A stretch of 17,045 bases of DNA from positions 1 to 17,045 of the forward strand of contig JAEZZG010000066.1 of assembly GCA_023442485.1 (NCBI GenBank), written 5' to 3'. A model generated the notes under the pieces. The model made no database searches. It had not been told where the DNA came from and saw nothing but the letters and a program-made list of their open reading frames with translations. Within the stretch, counting starts at the first letter, position 1, and the number at the start of each line of letters is the position of its first letter. Positions 6,187 through 12,388 of the stretch are shown here, piece after piece. Both the position numbers and the translations under genes were made by a program. The DNA comes from Actinomycetes bacterium. Its GTDB lineage: Bacteria; Actinomycetota; Actinomycetes; Propionibacteriales; Propionibacteriaceae.

Positions 6187-7887
6187 ATGAAGGCACAGGC
6201 GAAGGTATTCGAGTTTTCTCCTACGGTTATTGATCATTTGGGGCGTCAGCTGTACCGAAACTTCATCACCGTGATCGGTGAAGCGGTCTCGAACGCTTGG
6301 GATGCGGATGCGGAAAATGTATGGATCACCATTGATCCGGGCCAAAAGACCATGAGTGTGATAGACGATGGCGTTGGGATGAGCGATGATGACATCGCAC
6401 AGAAGTTTTTAAAGATTGGCTACTCCAAGCGGGGCCGCAAACGCGATAAGACCCACTCTGACGGGCGAAATCGTCCCTACATCGGCGCTAAAGGAATCGG
6501 GAAGATAGCGCTACTTACTTGCGCGTCAACTTTGGCTATAGCGTCGAAGACGAGCCATGACGAGCCTGCTGGGTGCTTGATTAGCAATAGGCAGCTTGAT
6601 GAAGCAATTGAGCGGGATGAGGCGGTCTCCGAAGTGGAGTTACAGGATGCGCCTACCCATGTCTATGATCTTCTCGACAGGCAAGTGTCCTCCGCTACTG
6701 GTCACGGCACAGTGCTTTATCTTCAAGAAATTAACCTTCGGGGCAGTAGGCCGGAAACTTTAGCTAAGCTCATGGCTCGCGCGTTCCGTTTCTCTCTTAT
6801 CGATGAACACTTCACGATCTATCTGAACGGCGATAAGGTTGATGAGAGTAGCCTTAGCGATCTAGCCGAAAAGACACAGTATGTGTGGAAGATCGGTGAT
6901 ATTAAGGATCCCTACCTAGACTCGCTTAAGGATCAGCTAACTGTAACTGAGCAGATGCAGACGAAGAGGTCCTTCACGTTCAAGCCTGACACCTTTGGAG
7001 CCGGCCTAGACGTGTGCGGCTTCATCGCCTCGACAGAACACCCACGCGATCTAGCTATCTTCGGTAAGGGAGAGCGGATAGGTGTTGATCTGTTCGTCAA
7101 TGGACGCTTACGCGAGCGCGACATTCTGCGCCACATCCCCAGCGCCCGGTTGGCCGAACAATACATCTATGGATGCGTCCACATTGACAAGCTTGACCGT
7201 CCCGGGGCCGACCCGTTCACCTCTAGCCGTGAAGGTATCATCGAAGATGATCCCATCTACACAGCTTTTCTTGAATATCTTGACAAGGCTATGAAGTCGG
7301 TGCTTTCACACTGGGACGCGTTACGCAACGCCAACAGGCAGTCTGGGGATCATGAGAATCCAGATATACCGCGCGTTGAGCGCGCGGCCCAGGACATGAC
7401 CTCGGCAATCATTCAAGAGTTAACCTCTCCCGCCAAGTCTGAGAGTGCTAAGAACTGGAACCGGAAAATCAACGAGCACTCTGACGAACAAGCTAAATTA
7501 GCAGCCACAAATTTCGCTTACTTCTTCGTCATCGAGAACCTGATGCGCAGCGTCCTGCAAGAACATGGAGTTCACTACCAGGACGTCCACGGGAAAATCG
7601 ATCGTAATCGCTCTGCAGAGCGACGGAGGCAAAAAGCCCTAGGGATTAAGCAAGCTCGCGCCGAGGACAACGACCTATGGTACTTAGGCCTCAAAGAGCT
7701 CATGGAGCTAACCAACAACGACACTGGGGCGAAGTTCTTCTCCTTTACTGATGAAGAAGTGGACCTTTTGTCGCTTGTTCGCAACATCACGATGCACACA
7801 TCTAAGCTCACTCACGAAGCTCAGACCAGGTTCAGTAAAGTGATGTCCTTACTGGTGGAGAAGGCTCGCCGCAAGCACGGTTTCTAA
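6187..7887 (+). CDS. GHKL (HSP90/MutL/MORC-like) ATPase with C-terminal HEPN-like domain
   Basis: The gene starts at ATG 6187 with GAGGAGGG upstream and encodes 566 residues. The N-terminal Bergerat ATPase is complete: the N-box GEAVSNAWDAD (E32, N36, D39), G1 motif DDGVGM (61-65) and G2 loop IGAKGIGK (99-106). A second domain (about 200-375) has the GHKL S5-like pattern GVDLFVNGRLRERDIL and FTSSREGI. The C-terminal third is helical and contains LVRNITMHTSKL, an Rx4H motif (R532, H537) after a long YFFVIENLMRSVL helix, as in HEPN ribonuclease domains. No PD-ExK or HNH nuclease is seen. Bacterial MutL/MORC-like ATPases of this kind occur with DNA methyltransferases in restriction loci. The gene runs tail-to-tail into an m5C methyltransferase (4-bp overlap), so a defence role is likely. 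The HEPN assignment is motif-based. Confidence 0.85.
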   Translation: MKAQAKVFEFSPTVIDHLGRQLYRNFITVIGEAVSNAWDADAENVWITIDPGQKTMSVIDDGVGMSDDDIAQKFLKIGYSKRGRKRDKTHSDGRNRPYIGAKGIGKIALLTCASTLAIASKTSHDEPAGCLISNRQLDEAIERDEAVSEVELQDAPTHVYDLLDRQVSSATGHGTVLYLQEINLRGSRPETLAKLMARAFRFSLIDEHFTIYLNGDKVDESSLSDLAEKTQYVWKIGDIKDPYLDSLKDQLTVTEQMQTKRSFTFKPDTFGAGLDVCGFIASTEHPRDLAIFGKGERIGVDLFVNGRLRERDILRHIPSARLAEQYIYGCVHIDKLDRPGADPFTSSREGIIEDDPIYTAFLEYLDKAMKSVLSHWDALRNANRQSGDHENPDIPRVERAAQDMTSAIIQELTSPAKSESAKNWNRKINEHSDEQAKLAATNFAYFFVIENLMRSVLQEHGVHYQDVHGKIDRNRSAERRRQKALGIKQARAEDNDLWYLGLKELMELTNNDTGAKFFSFTDEEVDLLSLVRNITMHTSKLTHEAQTRFSKVMSLLVEKARRKHGF

Positions 7888-8927
7888 TCCATGCGACGAA
7901 TGTGCTCCATGAATGTGGTTCCCACGGCCTTGCCGAACGCTGGGGGGACTGCGTTGCCTATTAGTTTGCCAACGCCACTGAAGGTGATCTGTTCGCCCTT
8001 ATCCGTGAAAATGAACTCCTTGGGGAATCCCTGCAACAAAGCGGCTTCTCTTAGCGATAGCCCCCGGTGCTGAGTTGGATGAGTAAACCGACCCGCACCC
8101 GTATTGTAGGGCTGCGTGGTGATCGTAGGGCCAGGCTCATTTGCACGCATACGACCATAGAAAGCACCAAACGAGCGCCCTTTGTCTTTCTTTTGACACT
8201 CCGCTAGTAGATCTTCAGGCCAGTCCCGCCACGTCCCTCCTGCTTTCGAGGCTATAGCTCTGCGCAGATTCAAGTCACTCAAACGCCGAGCTACATGCAA
8301 CGGGTCATTAGGATCTGCCTCCCCATTCTCTAGAGGACGGAGCTTTCCAATTACGTCGTTGACCGTCACATACTGGTCTTCCGTATGAGTTGGCTTAGGC
8401 ATCTCTATCTCCCCCAGCCGTGAGGCTAGCAGAATCAATCTGCGCCGAGTTTGAGCAAGTCCGAAATCAGGCCCATACAAAATCCCATACGTGACATGAT
8501 AGCCATTATCGTGTAGCACCCCCGTAAACCGAGTGAACACGGGATCATGCATCAATCGTGGCACATTCTCCATCGTCACCAACTCAGGCCGACAGCTCTT
8601 GACAAGCTTGGCGAACGCAAGCAACAGCGGCCAGTTCTTATCCGCAGATGGCTTAGCACCACGCCGCTGACTCGAAAATGGTTGACATGGCGCACACCCA
8701 GCTAGCAGCCGCAGATCATCCTCAGGCCATAACTGCTTAAGGCGCTTTCCGTCAACCTTGTTAATATCAGCAAGGACGAACGTAGCCTTGATATTAGTCT
8801 CGTATGGATACTGACAGCGCTGTTCAATATCGATACCGGCTGCTACACGGACACCCGCTTGCTGTAACCCTAGAGACAACCCCCCGGTACCGCAAAACAG
8901 GTCAACCGCATAAATCCTCTTGCCCAT
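7884..8927 (-). CDS. DNA (cytosine-5) methyltransferase
   Basis: The 347-residue enzyme transfers methyl groups from SAM to C5 of cytosine in DNA. The expected motifs are in order: I, DLFCGTGGLSLG (9-20); IV, GCAPCQPFSSQ with nucleophile C81; VI, TMENVPRL (E120); VIII, QTRRRLILL; IX, RESALLQGFP-like (LREAALLQGFPKEF); X, LIGNAVPP near the C-terminus. The length is normal for a single-target enzyme and no motif is missing, so it should be active. The target cannot be read from sequence. It ends within the stop codon of the convergent GHKL ATPase gene, and no restriction endonuclease is adjacent. No Shine-Dalgarno precedes ATG 8927; a good -10 box lies six bases upstream. Confidence 0.93.
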   Translation of the reverse strand: MGKRIYAVDLFCGTGGLSLGLQQAGVRVAAGIDIEQRCQYPYETNIKATFVLADINKVDGKRLKQLWPEDDLRLLAGCAPCQPFSSQRRGAKPSADKNWPLLLAFAKLVKSCRPELVTMENVPRLMHDPVFTRFTGVLHDNGYHVTYGILYGPDFGLAQTRRRLILLASRLGEIEMPKPTHTEDQYVTVNDVIGKLRPLENGEADPNDPLHVARRLSDLNLRRAIASKAGGTWRDWPEDLLAECQKKDKGRSFGAFYGRMRANEPGPTITTQPYNTGAGRFTHPTQHRGLSLREAALLQGFPKEFIFTDKGEQITFSGVGKLIGNAVPPAFGKAVGTTFMEHIRRMD

Positions 8928-8933
8928 ACAACG

Positions 8934-8962
8934 ATTCTAACGAGCCAGCACTCAAACGTCGA
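8934..8962 (-). promoter_or_regulatory. Promoter of the methyltransferase gene, probably leaderless
   Basis: On the minus strand the -35 candidate TCGACG (8962-8957), a 17-base spacer and the -10 TAGAAT (8939-8934) are followed by six bases and then the ATG. Transcription would begin at or within one base of the start codon, and no ribosome site is present. Confidence 0.5.
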
Positions 8963-9050
8963 GCACCAATACCATCCCACCCAGACCCCAACAACACCAG
9001 CTTGAAGCGTGCTGCGTTTTGTTCCTCGGTTTTTCGGGAGGGATGGTGTT

Positions 9051-9112
9051 ATGGCTCCTAGGTATTCACAAGAGTTTAGTGATCGGGCATTGCGCATGCT
9101 TGATGATGCGAC
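9051..9112 (+). pseudogene. IS3-family OrfA, N-terminal fragment
   Basis: ATG 9051 after GGGAGGGA starts MAPRYSQEFSDRALRMLDDA, matching the beginning of IS3 OrfA proteins (pattern RYSxEFxxRAVRM). Similarity ends after about 20 residues, before the helix-turn-helix. Confidence 0.65.
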
Positions 9113-9123
9113 AGTGTGCCGAC

Positions 9124-9180
9124 CCAGGCAGCGCCGAGTTGAGGAGTGCGTGCCCTCGCGCCTGAACTCGGGCTGCCTGG
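9124..9180. repeat. Imperfect 19-20 bp inverted repeat within IS debris
   Basis: The left arm 9124-9143 (CCAGGCAGC, then CCGAGTTGAG) pairs with the right arm 9162-9180 (CTGAACTCGG, then GCTGCCTGG) with one bulged base and one mismatch around an 18-base loop. It sits exactly where the OrfA and OrfB fragments are joined. Confidence 0.6.
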
Positions 9181-9233
9181 CAGATCGGGCGAGATCAGTC
9201 AGCTCGCTTAATGCGTCTAGCAGGGTGAGCGGG

Positions 9234-9359
9234 GCTATCCGCAGGCGCAGGACACTGACTACCTGCCGGGGTATAGCCTTTCGTCTGGACTTAGTCAACC
9301 GGAGATTCCACGCTGATGGGCCCAACCGGTTATCGTGGATTGCAGACGTCATCTATGGT
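9234..9359 (+). pseudogene. IS3-family OrfB, internal fragment
   Basis: The frame reads DLVNRRFHADGPNRLSWIAD, then VIY. It closely follows the OrfB signature DLVxRxFxAxxPNxLWVADxTY, which contains the first catalytic Asp of the DDE triad. Everything downstream of this, including the other two acidic residues, is missing. Confidence 0.75.
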
Positions 9360-9390
9360 CGCAGCCTGGCTCACTGAGACACCGAAGTGG

Positions 9391-9816
9391 CTATTGAATA
9401 AAGGTTCCCAAGTCTGCCGTGGACATGGCGATCACTGGGGTGGCGCGTGAGGGTTGTGCCAGGGTGACGGTGTGGGTAAGTAGCGAGCTGGTGTCGTCGC
9501 TGGTGACGTGATCTTGGGTGGTGGACCATAGTGCGATTTCGGCTGCTTCTCTGAGTGGTTGGAGGTCGTGGACTCTTTCGGCGAGGGTGATCATTTTGTC
9601 GACGGTGGTGTCGAGGTGTGCGGGTGTATCACTGGTGAGTCCGAGGTAGCTTGCCCATCCGTAGTAGAGGATTTGGTATTTGCTGTGGGGGTGGTCGTAG
9701 CAGTCGTATCGGTGACTGATGTGGGCTGAGTATTCGATCGCGGCGATTTGGTCGTCGATGGTGAGTCCGTTGATGGCGTGGTTGACTTCGTCTGCGTAGT
9801 GTCTGACACCGTACAT
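9391..9816 (-). CDS. Hypothetical protein, probably N-terminally truncated
   Basis: From ATG 9816 the product has 141 residues, helix-rich, with YADEVNHAINGL, IEYSAHISHRYDCYDHPHSK and YYGWASYLGLTSDTP. The composition looks like a real protein but I do not recognise a family. The same frame stays open upstream to about 9933 and reads sensibly (PLVYRVIDELADLHRTPIET), with no ATG, GTG or TTG start, so the native N-terminus was probably lost where it meets the surface-protein fragment. No ribosome site precedes ATG 9816. It could equally be the C-terminal half of a larger regulator. Confidence 0.45.
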   Translation of the reverse strand: MYGVRHYADEVNHAINGLTIDDQIAAIEYSAHISHRYDCYDHPHSKYQILYYGWASYLGLTSDTPAHLDTTVDKMITLAERVHDLQPLREAAEIALWSTTQDHVTSDDTSSLLTHTVTLAQPSRATPVIAMSTADLGTFIQ

Positions 9817-9912
9817 GTTTGCGGTTTCGATGGGTGTGCGGTGGAGGTCTGCGAGTTCGTCGATGACACGATAGACGAGTGGTTGTGTGGTGTAGTGGCT
9901 GGCGGTGAGGAT

Positions 9913-10535
9913 GTTGATTGGTCTACGGCTGCGGTGTTAGCCGAGATTGCCCCTGTTGATGTCGCTGGTGATGGCACCTATACGGTGGGTGAGCGTGAGA
10001 TCACGGATTCCGGACATCATTGTGTCTCGTATGTGATGTCTGTAGCAGCGAAGGATAACCCGAAGGTGTCGGTGTCTCATGAGGCTGGTATGGCGTCGGA
10101 GACTGCGTTGGTTGAGGTGGTGAAGCCTCAGGTGTGCACTTTGGCTAAGCAGCAGAAGTGGGTGCGGCCACGAAGATCAGTGATGATGTGATGATTTCGG
10201 GCATGGCTGGTCATCGTGGTGAGTTGTCTGGTGCGGTTTGGGCTGCCCCGTCTCTCAACGGTACTGATTGTGCCGGTATTGACTGGTCGAGCGCGGAGAA
10301 GGTGCATGAGTTCTCTGGTATCGAGGTCGCTGATGATGGCACCTTGACTGATATTGGCGAGTTCACCTGGGATCGTCCTGGCCCGATGTGTCTGACCTAC
10401 AGTGAATCCTTGTTTGTCCGTGATCTGGACCTGACTGTCAATCATGATCCTGGTGACGACGACCAAACTCAGCTCGTGGTGAATCCGTCTGGTGGCGGTG
10501 GCGCTTGCGACGGGTTACGACTTGGAGTGGCTTAA
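9913..10535 (+). pseudogene. Fragment of a repeat-domain surface protein, frameshifted
   Basis: Two homologous domains are encoded. The first reads VDWSTAAVLAEI, GDGTYTVGE, HHCVSYVMSV, VSVSHEAG. The second reads IDWSSAEKVHEF, DDGTLTDIGEFTWDRPGPMC, LTYSES, LTVNHDPG. The pattern of a beta-rich unit with two Cys per repeat is what I would expect of large, often sortase-anchored, actinobacterial surface proteins. The frames differ by one base: coding shifts at about 10165-10168, where a single lost base would join WVRP to ATKISDDV. Both ends are missing: the 5' side merges with the minus-strand hypothetical gene, and the 3' side with a phage-repressor tail. Sequence before 9913 in this frame is only antisense of the neighbour. 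Confidence 0.6.
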
Positions 10536-10541
10536 AACGGG

Positions 10542-10568
10542 CAAAGTCCCGGATGATCCGGGACTTTG
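10542..10568 (-). terminator. Rho-independent terminator of tRNA-Lys
   Basis: Perfect 12-bp arms CAAAGTCCCGGA (10542-10553) and TCCGGGACTTTG (10557-10568) enclose a 3-base loop. On the minus strand the stem lies 13 bases after the tRNA end and is followed by CCCGTTTT, so it should terminate tRNA-Lys transcription. Confidence 0.7.
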
Positions 10569-10581
10569 TGATTCTGATTTG

Positions 10582-10620
10582 TACGCCGCCAGGGATTCGA
10601 ACCCTGAACCCACTGATTAA
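10582..10620. other. Putative attachment site (tRNA-Lys 3' half)
   Basis: The 3' part of the tRNA gene is where accessory sequence (below 10582) meets core genes (above). It also forms the last codons of the XRE-like reading frame, typical of an att core used by tyrosine recombinases. The other att copy is not in the window. Confidence 0.4.
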
Positions 10621-10653
10621 GAGTCAGTTGCTCTACCATTGAGCTAGCAGCGC
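10582..10653 (-). tRNA. tRNA-Lys (anticodon CTT)
   Basis: The 72-nt gene folds as a full cloverleaf: acceptor GCGCTGC with GCGGCGT (two G-U pairs), D arm GCTC/GAGC, anticodon stem ACTGA/TCAGT with loop CTCTTAA (anticodon CTT), T arm CAGGG/CCCTG with loop TTCGAAT. Discriminator A at 10582; CCA is not encoded. It decodes AAG. Confidence 0.95.
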
Positions 10654-10663
10654 GCGAGAAGAA

Positions 10664-10692
10664 ATATTAGTCCCTTCTAACTCAAATACCAA
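10664..10692 (-). promoter_or_regulatory. Promoter of tRNA-Lys
   Basis: The minus strand has TTGGTA (10692-10687), a 17-base spacer and TAATAT (10669-10664), ten bases before the tRNA 5' end. The spacing and near-consensus boxes support a sigma-70-type promoter. Confidence 0.65.
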
Positions 10693-10919
10693 ATCGAGCC
10701 GGTAAACCGAGGAGATCGACCAGATTCCTACTCGACGTAGCTTGTCATGAGGCACTCCGAGGATTCGGCAGCACTGGGTCGTCGGCACCCAGCGACGGAG
10801 ATCGCGCACCGCAATGTCTGGCGAGATCGTATCTTGAGTGACGCCTGCCCGATGCACGGTTACCAGGTTGCCGATCGGGGATGAGAAATGCTGCCGTCTC
10901 CTCGCGGGAGGCCCTGAAG

Positions 10920-11390
10920 CTACAGGTACATCCCGGTGGCGTTGTCGTCCTTCGCATCTTCAAAAACAGCGTGAAGGTCTCGCTCGCGCAGTAGCACGAA
11001 GCTGCGATTGTTGAGTTCAACCTCTAGTCGCTGTTCGGGGTCGAAGAGAACCCGGTCGCCGAGTTTGATGGAGCGGACTGAAGGCCCAGTGGCGACCACC
11101 CTGGCCCAACTGAGTCGCTTGCCCATGGTCACGGTAGCCGGGATCAGGATGCCGCTTCCGGTGCGTCTCTCCCCTTCATCTTCAATGTTGACCAAGATTC
11201 GGTCATGCAACATCCGGATCGGCAAGGGTCCGTCGACGGCCTTCACCTGAACAGTCTTAGCCGGGCTCGACGGCTCGGATTGCACAGACGACGCCCCTGC
11301 CTCGGCATTACCCCCGTCATCAACGCCAGTGACCGGCATTGAACCGGACCTATCCGTCATGGTCATGTCATCAGACGAATCGATCGTCAT
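10920..11390 (-). CDS. GroES-like (Cpn10) co-chaperonin with acidic N-terminal extension
   Basis: The start is ATG 11390 with AGGAG six bases upstream, giving 156 residues. Residues 1 to about 58 are disordered-looking and rich in Ser, Asp, Met and Gly. The Cpn10 fold follows: LPIRMLHDRILVNIEDEGER, then the mobile-loop region RTGSGILIPATV, WARVVATGPS, KLGDRVLFDPE and a final LLRERDLHAVFED. Normal GroES is about 97 residues and starts directly at the fold, so the extension is unusual. No groEL is adjacent. The gene follows the DUF3618-type gene by 32 bases, so the two are probably co-transcribed. It may be a specialised rather than the main GroES. Confidence 0.8.
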   Translation of the reverse strand: MTIDSSDDMTMTDRSGSMPVTGVDDGGNAEAGASSVQSEPSSPAKTVQVKAVDGPLPIRMLHDRILVNIEDEGERRTGSGILIPATVTMGKRLSWARVVATGPSVRSIKLGDRVLFDPEQRLEVELNNRSFVLLRERDLHAVFEDAKDDNATGMYL

Positions 11391-11422
11391 GGATTCTCCT
11401 GAAATATCGATCGAGACGACCC

Positions 11423-11713
11423 CTAGTGCTTCTTGCCGAAGATAGCTTTCAGCACCTTGATTGAGGCAACAGCGCCAAGAATACAAGCAGTGCCCTTTAC
11501 TAGAACGTCGATCTTCCAGGAACCGTCCTCGTACTGAACGAAAGAACGAAGATTATCAATCTCGCTGCGCACGAAACTACGCACCGAATCCTTAGCGCGA
11601 TCCTTCAGGACGCGGGGATCGTTATCGGCTACTGCCCCTTCGACCCCTTCACGCAACTCGGTGCGTGCGGCTGCAAGTTCTTCCCGAAGCTGGTCAACCT
11701 TTGATTTCGCCAT
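11423..11713 (-). CDS. Small DUF3618-type membrane-associated protein
   Basis: The start is ATG 11713, because GGAG lies at the right distance; an in-frame ATG 15 bases earlier lacks a ribosome site. The 96-residue protein opens MAKSKVDQLREELAAARTEL, the charged helix typical of actinobacterial DUF3618 proteins, then a long amphipathic helix, and ends with a hydrophobic stretch (VLVKGTACILGAVASIKVLK) and a basic GKKH tail. Function unknown; the family is usually envelope-associated. It leads a two-gene unit with the GroES-like gene. Confidence 0.7.
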   Translation of the reverse strand: MAKSKVDQLREELAAARTELREGVEGAVADNDPRVLKDRAKDSVRSFVRSEIDNLRSFVQYEDGSWKIDVLVKGTACILGAVASIKVLKAIFGKKH

Positions 11714-11858
11714 CTCAACTCCATTCATTCACGGTCCCGTGGATAACATCGAACAGCATACCTGCACGTCGCTAGGTCGCGCTGAAAGCAGATGACCTTC
11801 ACCTCATAGTTGGTGTGGTTTCTACCCGTCCACATCCGCTTTGCCCTAAGGTTGAGCC

Positions 11859-12344
11859 ATGACGCATCTCAAACCGGGTGATCCAGCCCCAGAGTTTACT
11901 CTTCTCGACCATGAATCCAATCCGGTGTCTCTATCAGACTTTGCCGGGCAGAAAGTGGTTGTCTACTTCTACCCCGCCGCCCTGACCAAAGGGTGCACCA
12001 TCGAGGCGGTCGACTTCACCTCGGTTCTGGACGAGATGCAGTCCTGCGGGTACCAGATCATCGGGATCAGCCCTGACCCCGTCGAGAAGATTGATCGGTT
12101 CATCACGAAAGAAAACATCCGCCACATCCTGCTCTCCGACCCCGCCAAAGAGACGATCGCGGCCTACGGAGCGTGGGGCGAGCGAACCATCTTCGGCAGC
12201 ACCGTCGTCGGAGTGTTGCGATCAACCTTCGTCATTGACGTGAAGACCGACGGTCCAGCGACGATAGAGATGGCCAAGTACTCCGTCAGGGCCACAGGCC
12301 ACGTCGCGCGCTTGATGAAAGACCTCGGAATCGACGAACCCTAA
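11859..12344 (+). CDS. bcp: Bcp/PrxQ-type peroxiredoxin (thiol peroxidase)
   Basis: The 161-residue thioredoxin-fold protein reduces peroxides using a peroxidatic Cys. The N-terminus LKPGDPAPEFTLLDHES and the active-site loop YFYPAALTKGCTIEAVDF are diagnostic of the Bcp/PrxQ group. The peroxidatic Cys is C46, with Thr43 and the supporting Arg in RSTFVID (R121). The resolving Cys usually found five residues later (pattern GCTxEAC) is replaced by Val51; the only other Cys is C63. It may act as a 1-Cys enzyme or use C63. It is divergently oriented from the DUF3618/groES unit and ends shortly before tRNA-Leu. An AAGG ribosome site precedes ATG 11859. Confidence 0.88.
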   Translation: MTHLKPGDPAPEFTLLDHESNPVSLSDFAGQKVVVYFYPAALTKGCTIEAVDFTSVLDEMQSCGYQIIGISPDPVEKIDRFITKENIRHILLSDPAKETIAAYGAWGERTIFGSTVVGVLRSTFVIDVKTDGPATIEMAKYSVRATGHVARLMKDLGIDEP

Positions 12345-12388
12345 CCCCCACTGACTCCAGCCGTTTTTAGTTTTCGGATTCATATTCG

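Larger units (their letters stand above)
9051..9377 (+). mobile_element. Scrambled IS3-family element remnant
   Basis: One continuous frame begins as IS3 OrfA, passes through unrelated sequence carrying a long hairpin, and ends as a piece of OrfB. Large internal deletions must have joined the two transposase ends. Terminal repeats are not recognisable. It separates the ATPase/methyltransferase pair from the surface-protein debris. Confidence 0.6.
10507..10620 (+). pseudogene. C-terminal tail of a phage-type XRE regulator ending inside tRNA-Lys
   Basis: A third frame reads ATGYDLEWLKTGKVPDDPGL and ends YAARDSNPEPTD with a stop at 10618-10620. (A)TGYDLEWLKTG resembles the end of the helix-turn-helix domain of actinophage XRE regulators. 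The AARDSNPEPTD end is simply the antisense of the tRNA T-arm, a common result of phage integration at tRNA 3' ends. The helix-turn-helix itself is missing. The assignment is by pattern and short. Confidence 0.45.

Noticed and set aside
8870..9352. Long minus-strand frame across the IS3 remnant
   Set aside because: The transposase motifs are all on the plus strand; the reverse frame has no recognisable motif.
9748..9912. N-terminal part of the plus-strand frame leading into the surface-protein fragment
   Set aside because: It lies antisense to the hypothetical gene and has an odd Val/Cys/Asp composition; only sequence after about 9913 matches the second domain copy.
9591..9977. Minus-strand Ser/Thr-rich frame that could look like a mucin-type surface protein
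   Set aside because: It is a shadow frame of the hypothetical gene at 9391-9816; its composition results from TC/AC-rich codons of the true frame.
10654..10919. Minus-strand frame with RDLRRWVPTTQCCRILGV between tRNA-Lys and the GroES-like gene
   Set aside because: It looks faintly like coding sequence, but there is no start with a ribosome site, no family match, and its end is the tRNA promoter; left as unassigned intergenic sequence.
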